The notes beneath the pieces were generated by a model. It was not told the DNA's origin. It saw only the letters and a program-made list of their open reading frames with translations, and searched no databases. Of a stretch of DNA of 41,467 nucleotides, positions 22,755-31,486 are shown in pieces. Position 1 is the first letter of the stretch, and the number at the start of each line of letters is the position of its first letter. The stretch covers positions 1-41,467 of the forward strand of contig NZ_JAGOGJ010000055.1 of NCBI RefSeq assembly GCF_017996735.1, read 5' to 3'. Both the position numbers and the translations under genes were made by a program. The DNA is from Niveispirillum sp. Its GTDB lineage: Bacteria > Pseudomonadota > Alphaproteobacteria > Azospirillales > Azospirillaceae.

Positions 22755-24362
22755 TCACTCCGCCAGATCCACTCCGTCGAACTGATGCCTGTTGAAGGGG
22801 CTTTGCTTGTAGCCGATGACCTTTTTTGACACGGGCTCGAACACCACCGCGTGCGCGATGGTGACCCAGGGGGCTTCTTCCTTGAAGATGCGCTGCGCCT
22901 GCTCGTACAGCTTGGCGCGGGCGGCCTGATCGGGCACCTGCTTGGCCTTCAGCACCAGATCTTCATAGGGTAGGTGGCACCATTTGGCGATGTTGCTGCC
23001 GCTGGTCTTGGCCGCGGCACAGCCCAGAAGGTTGTACATGAAATTGTCGGGGTCGCCATTGTCGCCTGTCCAGCCATAGAGCGCCATTTGATGGTCGCCA
23101 TCCTGGATACGTTTGCGGTACTCGCCCCATTCAAAGCTGACGATCTTCACCTTGACGCCGATCTTGGCCAGATCGGCCTGGATGATCTCGGCCATGCGCC
23201 GCGCATTGGGGTTGTAGGGGCGCTGGACGGGCATGGCGTAAAGGTCGGTCTCGAACCCGTTGGGGTAACCCGCTTCCGCCAACAAGGCCTTGGCCTTGGC
23301 GGGGTCGTAGGGATAGTCCTTGTTATCGGCCAGATAGCCGAACACGCCGGGCGGGATAGGGTTCTTGGCCGATTTGCCGCTGCCCTGGAACACCTGATCC
23401 AGAATGGATTTGCGGTCCACGGCCATGTTGATGGCCTGACGTACCCGCTTGTCATCAAACGGCTTCTTCTGGGTCTGAAAGGCCAGATAGCCGACATTCA
23501 ACCCCTCCATCTCCATCAGGGTCAGGGTCGGGTCCCTGGCAATTGCCGGCAGGTCGGGCGGGTTGGGATAGGGGATCAGGTGGCATTCCCCGGCCTTCAG
23601 CTTTGCATAGCGCACGGCGGCGTCGGGCGTGATGGCGAAGACCAGATTATCCAGCGGCGTCTTGCCACCCCAATGTTCCTCAAACCGCCGATACCGGACC
23701 TGTGCATCCTTCTGATAGACGACGAAGCGGAAGGGGCCGGTGCCGACCGGGTCCTGGTCGTATCGCTCCGGCGTGCCCTTCTTCATCAGGAAGTCGGCAT
23801 ATTCAGCCGAGGTGATATTGGCAAAATCCATGGCCAGATCGGCCAGGAACGGCGCCTCCGGCCGGGAAAGCGTGATGCGGACGGTATGATCGTCCAGCTT
23901 CTCCACCACCTTCAGCAGGTCACCCAAACCCATGCTTTTGAAGAAGGCGTAACCGCCGCCGGAGATGGAATGATAGGGGTGGTCGGCCTTCCATTGCCGG
24001 TTCAGGCTGAACAGCACGTCATCGGCGTTGAAATCACGCGTCGGCTTGTAATCCTTGAAGGATTGCCATTTCACGCCGCGGCGCAGATGGAAGGTGTAGG
24101 TCAGGCCGTCGGGCGAGATTTCCCAGCGTTCGGCCAGCGCCGGCACGATCTTTGTGGTTCCGCGTTCAAACTCCACCAGACCATCGAAGAGGGGGCGGGT
24201 GGCATCAAAGGTGGTGCCGGATGTGTTCAACGCCGCGTTGAAATTTTCCGGGCTGCCCTCGGCACAATAGACCAGCGTCTTGGGTGCCGCCCAGGCCGGT
24301 CCGGCCATGCATCCCGCCAAGGCACCCACGATCATGGCGTAACGCCACGTTCCACGACCCAT
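22755..24362 (-). CDS. dppA: Dipeptide-binding periplasmic protein DppA
   Basis: A 535-aa solute-binding protein (SBP family 5) with a signal peptide ending GPAWA at about residue 25. KTLVYCAEGSPENFNAALNTSGTTFDA is very close to the start of mature E. coli DppA, and the late segment YGWTGDNGDPDNFMYNLLGC is the DppA-type ligand-site signature. I therefore assign a dipeptide transporter rather than a general oligopeptide or nickel system; haem precursor uptake, known for DppA elsewhere, is possible. It is the first gene of dppABCDF. A shorter start at residue 10 is possible. Confidence 0.94.
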   Translation of the reverse strand: MGRGTWRYAMIVGALAGCMAGPAWAAPKTLVYCAEGSPENFNAALNTSGTTFDATRPLFDGLVEFERGTTKIVPALAERWEISPDGLTYTFHLRRGVKWQSFKDYKPTRDFNADDVLFSLNRQWKADHPYHSISGGGYAFFKSMGLGDLLKVVEKLDDHTVRITLSRPEAPFLADLAMDFANITSAEYADFLMKKGTPERYDQDPVGTGPFRFVVYQKDAQVRYRRFEEHWGGKTPLDNLVFAITPDAAVRYAKLKAGECHLIPYPNPPDLPAIARDPTLTLMEMEGLNVGYLAFQTQKKPFDDKRVRQAINMAVDRKSILDQVFQGSGKSAKNPIPPGVFGYLADNKDYPYDPAKAKALLAEAGYPNGFETDLYAMPVQRPYNPNARRMAEIIQADLAKIGVKVKIVSFEWGEYRKRIQDGDHQMALYGWTGDNGDPDNFMYNLLGCAAAKTSGSNIAKWCHLPYEDLVLKAKQVPDQAARAKLYEQAQRIFKEEAPWVTIAHAVVFEPVSKKVIGYKQSPFNRHQFDGVDLAE

Positions 24363-24469
24363 GCTGAACCCCGTCCGCCATATTCTTGTCGGGCCTCGTC
24401 AGGGTATGTCCGCCCTGCGCGCCATGCATTGCAGCGCAGTAGAACAGGGGTGGTGTGGGGCGTCAATGA

Positions 24470-25957
24470 TCAGAAGCGGGGCAGGTCCGGGAAGGGCAAT
24501 TGCCCGCCCTCCACCCGCATCCAGCCATGGTCGGCACAGCGGTGCAGGGTGGGGAACAGCTTGCCGGGGTTCAGCAGACCGCCCGGATCGAATGCACATT
24601 TCAGGCGCGTCTGCTGCTCCAGATCGGCCTCTGTGAACTGAAACGGCATCAGGTCGCGCTTCTCGATCCCCACGCCATGCTCACCGGTGAGAACCCCGCC
24701 CACCTCCACACACAGGCACAGGATGGCGGCACCAAACGCCTCCACCTTTTCCAACTCCCCCGGCTTGTTGGCGTCGAACAGGATCAAGGGGTGGAGGTTA
24801 CCGTCGCCAGCATGGAAGACATTGGCGACCCGAAGGCCGAACTCCCCCTCCATCTCCGCCATGCGGGACAGCACCGTGGGCAGTGCCTTGCGCGGGATGG
24901 TGCCATCCATGCACATGTAATCGGGGCTGATCCGGCCCACGGCGGGAAAGGCGGCCTTGCGACCGGCCCAGAAGGCCAGACGCTCCGATTCGCTGCTGGA
25001 CAGCCGGGGCGGGCGGCCATGATGGGCCGTCGTGATCTCCGCCACCTGTTGGATCAGCGCGTCCACCTCCGCGGCCGGCCCGTCCAGTTCCACGATCAGC
25101 AGCGCCTCCACATCGCGCGGATAGCCGACCTTCACAAAATCTTCGGCCGCATGGATGGCGGGGCGGTCCATCATCTCCATGCCCGCCGGGATGATGCCGG
25201 CCGCGATGATGGCGGCTACCGCGTCGCCGGCATCGATGGTGCGGTCGAACCCGACCAGCAGGGCGCGGGCCACGGGCGGCCGGGGCAGGATGCGCACCGT
25301 CACCTCCGTCACCACGCCCAGCAAACCTTCTGACCCGGTGATGACGCCCAGCAGATCATAATGGCCCGAATCGAGATGCTTGCCGCCCAGGCGCAGCACC
25401 TCCCCTGCCATGGTGACGAACTCGACGCCCAGCAGGTTGTTGGCCGTCACCCCATATTTAAGGCAATGCACGCCGCCGGAATTTTCCGCGACATTGCCGC
25501 CGATGGAGCAGGCGATCTGCGATGAAGGGTCGGGCGCATAATAAAAGCCACGGTCGCCCACCGCCTGGCTGATGGCCAGATTGGTGACGCCCGGTTGCAC
25601 CACGACCGCGCGGTTGTCGTAATCGATCTCCAGAATGCGCGACAGTCTGGTCAGGACCAGCAGTACCCCATCGGCCAGCGGCAGCGCCCCGCCCGACAGG
25701 CCGGTTCCGGCCCCCCGCGGCACCACCTTCACGCCCATTTCGTGACAAAGGCGCAGCACGGCGGCCACCTCCGCCGTGTTGCGCGGCAGGACGACCAGCA
25801 TGGGCATCTGGCGATAGGCGGTCAGCGCGTCTGTCTCATAGGCACGCAGCGATGCCTCATCCGCGATCACCCCACCGGGCACTGCGTCGCGCAGCCGGCG
25901 CAGCAACTCGGCACGCTTCGACAGGGCGGCGGGATCGGGGGTGGGCATTATCGGCAT
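24470..25957 (-). CDS. glcD: Glycolate oxidase subunit GlcD (FAD-linked)
   Basis: A 495-aa flavoprotein of the FAD-binding type 4 family. The FAD domain shows VVPRGAGTGLSGGALPL, SSQIACSIGGNVAENSGG and GSEGLLGVVTEVTVRILP; the C-terminal FAD-oxidase domain has NVFHAGDGNLHPLILFD and GEHGVGIEKRDLM, both GlcD hallmarks. It oxidises glycolate to glyoxylate together with GlcE and GlcF. Those two subunits are encoded at 34233-36706 on the opposite strand rather than next door, which is unusual. A D-lactate dehydrogenase role cannot be excluded, but the presence of glcEF in the window favours GlcD. GGGGG lies seven bases before ATG 25957. Confidence 0.88.
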   Translation of the reverse strand: MPIMPTPDPAALSKRAELLRRLRDAVPGGVIADEASLRAYETDALTAYRQMPMLVVLPRNTAEVAAVLRLCHEMGVKVVPRGAGTGLSGGALPLADGVLLVLTRLSRILEIDYDNRAVVVQPGVTNLAISQAVGDRGFYYAPDPSSQIACSIGGNVAENSGGVHCLKYGVTANNLLGVEFVTMAGEVLRLGGKHLDSGHYDLLGVITGSEGLLGVVTEVTVRILPRPPVARALLVGFDRTIDAGDAVAAIIAAGIIPAGMEMMDRPAIHAAEDFVKVGYPRDVEALLIVELDGPAAEVDALIQQVAEITTAHHGRPPRLSSSESERLAFWAGRKAAFPAVGRISPDYMCMDGTIPRKALPTVLSRMAEMEGEFGLRVANVFHAGDGNLHPLILFDANKPGELEKVEAFGAAILCLCVEVGGVLTGEHGVGIEKRDLMPFQFTEADLEQQTRLKCAFDPGGLLNPGKLFPTLHRCADHGWMRVEGGQLPFPDLPRF

Positions 25958-26027
25958 GGGCGGCCCCCAAAGGTTGAACCACCGCCAGCATGGGGCAAAC
26001 CCCGGTGCGCCGGCAAGGCCGCGACAG

Positions 26028-26534
26028 TCAGTTGTTCAGGCCGGCATGTTTGGCCAAGCTGCTCATCTGCTCCCAGCCAGGCCCGACAAGTATGGAATGC
26101 ATCATTATGCGTCGGTTGTTCGGTGTCATCCGTTCCCCGTTCGCTCCCGAAATGAAGGACAGCGTGCAGCCAGGATATCCATCGGCGTTAGAACCGAAGG
26201 AAAAGCTGACTTCGATGGTTTCTCGCCCTTCAGCATCCCGACCGGCTTTCTCCTGCATACCCAGAAAGGGCATGGCCGACACGTTACCATCGCACTTCCT
26301 CGTTTCCCGCAGCAGAAGGGGAGACTCCCCCAAGTCAACCAGGGGTCGCAGGGTCCATTGGCGGTTGCCATCCTGGGCAACCATAGCTGTTACCTGTACC
26401 CCCTGGGTCACGCACCATTGGTTCGTTCCCAGATAACATCTGATTTGTGGCGATGTCGCCCCGCTGTCGGGAACAGCCAGGCACACAAGCGAAAGCAAAC
26501 CCAGTTGGATCGCCGATTTTGCCATCCTTCTCAT
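26028..26534 (-). CDS. Unknown exported protein
   Basis: A 168-aa product I do not recognise. It begins MRRMAKSAIQLGLLSLVCLA and continues to a plausible signal peptidase site near SGA (about residue 26). The mature part has four cysteines (in QIRCYLG, NQWCVTQ, TRKCDGN and PGCTLSF), suggesting two disulfides in a small periplasmic domain. Codon use and composition look genuine though somewhat less GC-rich than neighbours. It stands between glcD and rpmJ on the same strand. Nothing in sequence or context gives a function. Confidence 0.6.
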   Translation of the reverse strand: MRRMAKSAIQLGLLSLVCLAVPDSGATSPQIRCYLGTNQWCVTQGVQVTAMVAQDGNRQWTLRPLVDLGESPLLLRETRKCDGNVSAMPFLGMQEKAGRDAEGRETIEVSFSFGSNADGYPGCTLSFISGANGERMTPNNRRIMMHSILVGPGWEQMSSLAKHAGLNN

Positions 26535-26631
26535 GACGCCCCTCCGGAATTGCCCACGAGGCGGATGGCGCGGCGCAGATGTGGCATGTCCAAGGCGGTA
26601 TCAGGGGCGATGCGGAACCCTCAAATGCGAA

Positions 26632-26653
26632 AACCGCGCCGAAAGGCGCGGTT
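26632..26653 (-). terminator. Terminator of rpmJ
   Basis: A perfect 9-bp stem AACCGCGCC/GGCGCGGTT with a 4-base loop; on the minus strand it runs into TT then CGCATTTG, so the T tract is short. A further hairpin (GCCGGGA/TCCCGGC, 26661-26682) lies between it and the rpmJ stop. Confidence 0.6.
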
Positions 26654-26703
26654 CCTGCCCGCCGGGACTGTTACATCCCGGCGCAAACCAAATCAGCGAT
26701 ATC

Positions 26704-26829
26704 TCAGCCCTGGCGGGCCTTGAAACGCGGGTTCAGCTTGTTGATGACGTAGACACGGCCCTTGCGGCGGATGACGCGGCAAGCCTTGTGGCGGGTCTTC
26801 ATCGACTTCAGCGAATTCACGATCTTCAT
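26704..26829 (-). CDS. rpmJ: 50S ribosomal protein L36 (bL36, C-minus form)
   Basis: A 41-codon gene starting MKIVNSLKSMKTRHKACRV and ending NPRFKARQG. It has a single cysteine instead of the zinc-binding set, so it is the zinc-independent form similar to E. coli YkgO, which is the usual L36 in alphaproteobacteria. It is transcribed alone: a consensus promoter (26865-26900) lies upstream and hairpins follow the stop. The start is set by homology; only a weak AGAG lies upstream. Confidence 0.95.
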   Translation of the reverse strand: MKIVNSLKSMKTRHKACRVIRRKGRVYVINKLNPRFKARQG

Positions 26830-26864
26830 GATAAGCACTCTGGCGCTGGAGGCGTTCTTTGCGA

Positions 26865-26900
26865 GGCGCGGAACATAGTCGCGGGTTGCCGCCCTGTCAA
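26865..26900 (-). promoter_or_regulatory. Promoter of rpmJ with GC-rich discriminator
   Basis: On the minus strand TTGACA (26900-26895), 17 bases, TATGTT (26877-26872), then CCGCGCC (26871-26865). The transcript would start about 35 bases before the ATG. The -10 and discriminator differ by one base from the tRNA-Ser and efp promoters. Confidence 0.78.
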
Positions 26901-26967
26901 CCGGACAGGCGCATCAGGCCGTGCAACCCCCTCCCGCGCCGCAAAAAACCGGCCCTTTCAGCCTGGG

Positions 26968-27933
26968 TCAGGTCAGTTCGGCGGGTTTCAGGGCATAGAA
27001 TCGGTAATAACGCAGGCCCGAAGACAGGGCGGCGACACGCCGGGCCCACATCTCCACCTCCTCTACCACTGCCAGCTTGGTGTCATGATCCATGCTGACC
27101 GTTTCCAGATGCTTCACCAGTTCCTGGATGGCATTCAGAATCAGGGACCGGTGGGTGTCGGTATTGTCTTCTGTGATGCGGGTGTCCAGGTTGCGCTGGG
27201 CCAGTGCCGCCGCATATTGCTCTACCGTCCAGGGGGTGGGTTCCACCGGTTCGGCATGCATCCAGCCGTCGAAATCGCGTCCGCGTGCATGACCGGGGTC
27301 GATCACATAGTCGGTGAACAGCAACTGCCCGCGTGGCTTCAGCGCGGCCTCGATGCTGTCGATCAGCTTGTCCTTGTTGCGGATCGTGTAAAAAATCTCC
27401 TTGGAGAAGATGGCATCCACCCGCTTGTTCCAGGTGAAATTCTCCAGATCGGCGGACAGGATGGGGGATTGCCGCGCCAGTCCCGATTTCTGCGACCGGA
27501 ACATCCCGGCCTCGGCCAGGACGGGATTGCCCTCCACCCCTGTCACCCAGGTTCCATATTGCTTGGCCATGGCGCGGGTTGCCCCGCCCAGGCCGGCACC
27601 GATATCCAGCACGCTCATGGCCGGGTTCAGGCCCAGGGGTTTTACGATGGTGGGGATGAATTCGTCACCGCCGGGAGAGGAGAAGCCAGGCCCCCAGATT
27701 TTCTCCACCACTTCGATGCGGGTGGCCGTCCATAACGGCTTGCCCTTGCGGTTCAGGTGCTTGTTGGCGCCGGGGGTGCCGGGTGCTGCTGCATCGCCGC
27801 CATGGACGGCCGCATCCTCTTCCGCGTCGCGATTGCGGCGCTGAACGTCAATGCCTTCCCACCACGCCAGGAAACGTTCCTTCAGCGTGGGAGGGGCGGC
27901 AGACAGGTCGTCGGTGCTGCGGGTAGCGGCCAT
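26968..27933 (-). CDS. Class I SAM-dependent methyltransferase
   Basis: A 321-aa cytoplasmic protein. The SAM-binding motif VLDIGAGLGGATR is at about 108-120, and post-motif segments (EGNP, SKEIFYTIRNKDKLIDSIEAALKPRGQLLFTDYV) fit the Rossmann-type fold shared by phosphoethanolamine and sterol methyltransferases. The N-terminal 70 residues are charged and include a probable disordered stretch (HGGDAAAPGTPGANK). KEIFYTIRNKDKLI is reminiscent of small-molecule rather than nucleic-acid methyltransferases. The substrate is unknown. It is monocistronic as far as can be seen. Confidence 0.85.
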   Translation of the reverse strand: MAATRSTDDLSAAPPTLKERFLAWWEGIDVQRRNRDAEEDAAVHGGDAAAPGTPGANKHLNRKGKPLWTATRIEVVEKIWGPGFSSPGGDEFIPTIVKPLGLNPAMSVLDIGAGLGGATRAMAKQYGTWVTGVEGNPVLAEAGMFRSQKSGLARQSPILSADLENFTWNKRVDAIFSKEIFYTIRNKDKLIDSIEAALKPRGQLLFTDYVIDPGHARGRDFDGWMHAEPVEPTPWTVEQYAAALAQRNLDTRITEDNTDTHRSLILNAIQELVKHLETVSMDHDTKLAVVEEVEMWARRVAALSSGLRYYRFYALKPAELT

Positions 27934-28377
27934 GCGGTCGATAAGGCGCTGTCCTTGTTGCGACGCCTTGGAGATTACCTCTTATGCGTTTCAGGGGAAA
28001 CAGTCTTGGAAGGGGCGGTTGCACGGAAAATGCAGGCTGAACCTAAGCGCCCTAATAGCCGTTGGAGAGAAAAACCGATACCAGCCCTGGTATTTCCCAT
28101 TTCCGGCATGGAGAAATAGAGGCCCCGGTTGCGATAAATGCCAGCGAAGGGCTATGCGGTCCTTGCGTGGGGGAGCCGTCAGCCCTGCTATCATTCGGTA
28201 ACAATCCACGGCTTTGATAGTGCATCCCGCCAATATCCGGTGTACTGTCTTGATGGGATGGCTGCTGGACAGGCTCCTCGCGGATATGCTTTCCGCGTGG
28301 CGCCGAACCGTGTACTGTCCTTGCAGCCGGTCTACCGGTGAAGTTCCCTACACTACGACAGTCGAGTTCGAGACCAC
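27934..28377. other. Intergenic region before the cold-shock gene
   Basis: 444 bases without a convincing gene; short frames at 28138-28341 and 27991-28233 (minus) have no family likeness and poor start signals. It holds a 16-bp palindrome ATACCAGCCCTGGTAT (28078-28093), and two copies of GTGTACTGTC exactly 70 bases apart (28240 and 28310). The part next to 28378 is likely a long 5' leader of the cold-shock gene, as is usual for csp genes, but I see no clear promoter. Confidence 0.5.
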
Positions 28378-28998
28378 ATGTACGAGCGCCGTTCTCCGCA
28401 GAGCCCGCAGATCACCCGCCGGAGCGTCACCGCCACGGTCAAATGGTACAACCCCACGAAGGGCTTCGGCTTCGTGACCCTCTCTGATGGGTCGCCCGAT
28501 GCCTTCCTGCATGCCTCGGTCGTCCAGGCCGTTGGCCATGACGCCCTGGCCGATGGCACGACCATCGTCTGCGATCTGTCGCAGGGTCAGAAGGGTCCGC
28601 AGGTCGCTTCGATCCACAGCGTGGACACGACGACGGCTCAGCCGGCCCGCCGTGGTCCCGGTGGCCCGGGCGGTGACCGCTTTGGCGGCGGTGGCGATCG
28701 CTTCGGCGGTGGCGATCGCTTCGGCGGCGACCGTTACGGCGACAGCCCGCGCCCGCCGCGCGTCGCCCGCAGCTTCGACAACGGCCCGACGGAAACGATC
28801 GAAGGCGTGGTCAAGTTCTTCAGCGCCGACAAGGGTTTCGGTTTCGTGACCCCCGATGGCGGCGGCAAGGACGTGTTCGTGCACATCACCGCTCTGGAGC
28901 GTTCGGGTGTCCGCGCCCTGACCCCGGAACAGCGCGTGCGTCTGCACACCAGCATGGGTCAGAAGGGTCCGCAGGCCAACCGCGTCGAGATCCTCTGA
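28378..28998 (+). CDS. Double cold-shock-domain protein
   Basis: The 206-aa product has two cold-shock domains (about 16-82 and 139-206). In the first, RNP1 is KGFGFV and RNP2 is the divergent DAFLHAS; the second has KGFGFV and DVFVHI. The linker (83-138) holds repeated GGDRFGG units with Arg, Asp, Phe and Gly, resembling RGG-type RNA-binding or condensing linkers. Such proteins bind single-stranded RNA and act as RNA chaperones; double-domain forms are known in alphaproteobacteria. It is followed by a strong terminator, so it is monocistronic. Confidence 0.92.
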   Translation: MYERRSPQSPQITRRSVTATVKWYNPTKGFGFVTLSDGSPDAFLHASVVQAVGHDALADGTTIVCDLSQGQKGPQVASIHSVDTTTAQPARRGPGGPGGDRFGGGGDRFGGGDRFGGDRYGDSPRPPRVARSFDNGPTETIEGVVKFFSADKGFGFVTPDGGGKDVFVHITALERSGVRALTPEQRVRLHTSMGQKGPQANRVEIL

Positions 28999-29045
28999 TC
29001 TCTGACCCGCGATTGACCTGACGCTCTTGCGTCACGTGGTTGAAG

Positions 29046-29088
29046 GTTCAGCAGTGTTGTCCAGTGGGCAGCACTGCTGAACTTTTTT
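29046..29088 (+). terminator. Intrinsic terminator of the cold-shock gene
   Basis: A 14-bp stem (GTTCAGCAGTGTTG with CAGCACTGCTGAAC, one G-U) and a 9-base loop are followed by TTTTTT. A smaller hairpin TGACGC/GCGTCA precedes it at 29019-29034. From here to 29342 I see no gene. Confidence 0.92.
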
Positions 29089-29342
29089 CTGTTTTCAGTG
29101 CCTTCCTGTCCGTTCGGCCGGACGTTCCGGTTTGAACCGGCGGGATATGGCGAAGACTGTCGTCACTGCCTGTTGATTGGCGCGTCGTGCTGCGCCTTCG
29201 GATTTGTCTGGCGGGCCCTTTGCGGCCCGTTTCCGATTCCAAGGGGTTGTTTTCCCGCCCCGTACCTGGATTTCGTATCTAGGCCTTGCCATCGGCTATT
29301 CCACTGGGCGACCATGTAAAAAACAGGTCCCCGGACAGGCTG

Positions 29343-31109
29343 ATGCAATCCTCCCCAATCCCGACTTTTAGCCGTCGTTTCATCGCAGGGCTGTTGGCTC
29401 TGGGCCTGACGGCGCCCCTATCGCTGGCACAGCAGGCGCCGGAACCGGCATCGGCCGCCAAGGTCAAGGAACTGGTCATCGCCCGGCGCCAGATGGTGGT
29501 GGCGGCAAATCCGTTGGCTGCACAGGCGGGGCTGGCGGTCCTGCGCCAGGGGGGCAATGCCGTGGATGCGGCGGTGGCCGTGCAGGCGGTGCTGGGGCTG
29601 GCGGAACCGCAATCATCCGGCATGGCGGGTGGCGCCTTCATGCTGCTGGCTGAGCCGGGAGGCAAACTGACCACCTATGACGGGCGGGAAGTGGCGGCGG
29701 CCGGCGTGACGCCCAATCTGTTCATGGGCGCCGACGGCAAGCCCATGGCCTTCCTGGACACGCTGTCCCAGGGCCGGGCCGTTGGGGTGCCGGGGGTGGT
29801 CGCCATGTTGGCCCAGGCCCATGCCGCCCATGGCAAACTGCCCTGGAACAGCCTGTTCAAGCCGGCCATCGATCTGGCTGATGCCGGGGTGCCGGCCTGG
29901 CCGCGCATGGTGGGGGTGCTGACCGACTGGCAGCGTATGCTGGGCAAGTCGCCGGACTTGGCCCGTGTCTATTACCGCGAAGGGGGGCGGCCGCCGGTTC
30001 TGGGCGAGCGCATCCCCATGCCTGAACAGGCGATCAGCCTGCGACTGCTGGCGGCGGCCGGTCCCGACGCCTTCTATCGGGGGCCCATCGCCAAGGCGAT
30101 TGTCAGCCGTCTGCAACAGGCGGCGGGTGACAGCGGCACGCCGGTCCTGACGCTGGAGGACATGGCCAATTACCGCGCCGTGGAACGGGATGGCATCTGC
30201 ATCCCTTATCGTGTGTGGAAGGTCTGCGGCATGGCCCCGCCTTCGGCCGGCGGGGTGGCCGTGCTGCAGATCCTGGGCATGCTGTCGCATTATGATCTGC
30301 GTGCCATGGGCAAGGACGATCCCAAGGCCTGGCACCTGTTAATGGAGGCCAGCCGTCGCGCCCATGCCGACCGGGAGGCGCATGTCGGTGACCCGGACAA
30401 GGTGCCTGTGCCGACCCGGGGCCTGATCGATGCCGGCTATATCGCCGGCCGGGCCGCCGGCATCGACCCGGCGCGGGCCACGACCGGTCCCGTGCCGCCC
30501 GGCGAACCGCCCTTTCGTACGGGCGCGCTGTACCCCTCCGCCGATGGGCCGGACATCCCTTCCACCACCCATTTTTCAATCATCGATGATGAGGGGCGGG
30601 TGGTGTCGATGACCAGTTCGGTGGAATTTGCCTTCGGGTCGGGCCTGATCGCGGGCGGATTCGTGCTGAACAACCAGATGACGGATTTCACCTTCGTGCC
30701 GACCAAGGATGGCAAGCTGGTGGCCAATGCGCCGGGGCCGGGCAAGCGTCCGCGTTCCTCCATGGCCCCGACCGTGGTGTTTGACCAGAAGGGCACTCCC
30801 GTGCTGGCCGTCGGCTCCCCCGGCGGGACCGCCATCATCGGCTATGTGGCCGAGGCGCTGGTGGCCATGCTGGACTGGGACCTGGACCCGCAGGCGGCCG
30901 TAAACCTGCCCATCCTGCTGAACCGCAATGGCGCCACCCAGATCGAGTCGGCACCGGCGGCCGACAGTCTGGCGGCGGCCCTGACCGCGATGGGCCATCA
31001 GGTGAAGCGCGAAAATGTGAACAGCGGCATCCATATCATCCGCGTCACGCCGGACGGTATCCAGGGGGGCGCCGATCCCCGCCGCGATGGCGTGGCGATG
31101 GGGGATTGA
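29343..31109 (+). CDS. ggt: Gamma-glutamyltransferase (exported)
   Basis: A 588-aa precursor. The N-terminus carries SRRFIAGLLALG, a twin-arginine-like motif followed by a hydrophobic stretch, then a likely cleavage near LSLAQ. The enzyme cleaves itself before Thr408 in STTHFSIID, making the catalytic N-terminal nucleophile of the small subunit. GSPGGTAIIG forms the oxyanion part and MAGGAFMLL lies in the large subunit. It hydrolyses glutathione and gamma-glutamyl peptides in the periplasm, consistent with peptide import by Dpp. ATG 29343 is chosen because it starts the signal peptide; earlier in-frame codons lack support. An SMR gene follows by 31 bases. Confidence 0.93.
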   Translation: MQSSPIPTFSRRFIAGLLALGLTAPLSLAQQAPEPASAAKVKELVIARRQMVVAANPLAAQAGLAVLRQGGNAVDAAVAVQAVLGLAEPQSSGMAGGAFMLLAEPGGKLTTYDGREVAAAGVTPNLFMGADGKPMAFLDTLSQGRAVGVPGVVAMLAQAHAAHGKLPWNSLFKPAIDLADAGVPAWPRMVGVLTDWQRMLGKSPDLARVYYREGGRPPVLGERIPMPEQAISLRLLAAAGPDAFYRGPIAKAIVSRLQQAAGDSGTPVLTLEDMANYRAVERDGICIPYRVWKVCGMAPPSAGGVAVLQILGMLSHYDLRAMGKDDPKAWHLLMEASRRAHADREAHVGDPDKVPVPTRGLIDAGYIAGRAAGIDPARATTGPVPPGEPPFRTGALYPSADGPDIPSTTHFSIIDDEGRVVSMTSSVEFAFGSGLIAGGFVLNNQMTDFTFVPTKDGKLVANAPGPGKRPRSSMAPTVVFDQKGTPVLAVGSPGGTAIIGYVAEALVAMLDWDLDPQAAVNLPILLNRNGATQIESAPAADSLAAALTAMGHQVKRENVNSGIHIIRVTPDGIQGGADPRRDGVAMGD

Positions 31110-31140
31110 GGCAGCCTCCGGGAGCCAGGGAGGGCCCCCC

Positions 31141-31470
31141 ATGAAATATCTTTTCCTGGCGGTGGCGATCATCTGCGAGGTGATCGGTACCAGTTTCATG
31201 AAACAGTCCGACGGTTTCACGCGGCTGGTTCCCAGCCTTGTCACCGTGGCGGCCTATCTCGCGGCGTTCTATTGCCTGTCGTTGACGCTCAAGACGATTC
31301 CGACCGGTATCGCCTATGCGATCTGGTCAGGTGTCGGGATCGTGCTGATCGCCATCGTCGGCTGGGTGTTCCAGGGGCAGAAGCTCGACCTGCCCGCCAT
31401 CCTTGGGATGGGGTTGATCGTGGCGGGTGTGCTGGTGATGAACCTGTTCTCCAAAACCACGGCGCATTGA
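31141..31470 (+). CDS. Small multidrug resistance (SMR) family transporter
   Basis: A 109-aa protein with four transmembrane helices. The membrane-embedded glutamate is in the first helix (AIICEVIGTSFMKQSDGF, Glu13), which couples proton movement to export of cationic compounds; AIWSGVGIVLIAIVGW is the third-helix signature of EmrE-like members. AGGGAGGG lies upstream of the ATG. It probably shares a transcript with ggt. Substrate is unknown; quaternary ammonium compounds are usual for the subgroup. It converges on the desulfurase gene with only 16 bases between the stops. Confidence 0.93.
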   Translation: MKYLFLAVAIICEVIGTSFMKQSDGFTRLVPSLVTVAAYLAAFYCLSLTLKTIPTGIAYAIWSGVGIVLIAIVGWVFQGQKLDLPAILGMGLIVAGVLVMNLFSKTTAH

Positions 31471-31486
31471 CCGGTTCCGCCGTTCC

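Noticed and set aside
28138..28341. Small coding frames upstream of the cold-shock gene
   Set aside because: No ribosome binding site, no family likeness, and the region has the features of a regulatory or leader segment.
29098..29319. 73-codon plus-strand frame between the cold-shock and ggt genes
   Set aside because: Cysteine/proline-rich with no motif; it overlaps minus-strand frames of equal quality and has no start signal.
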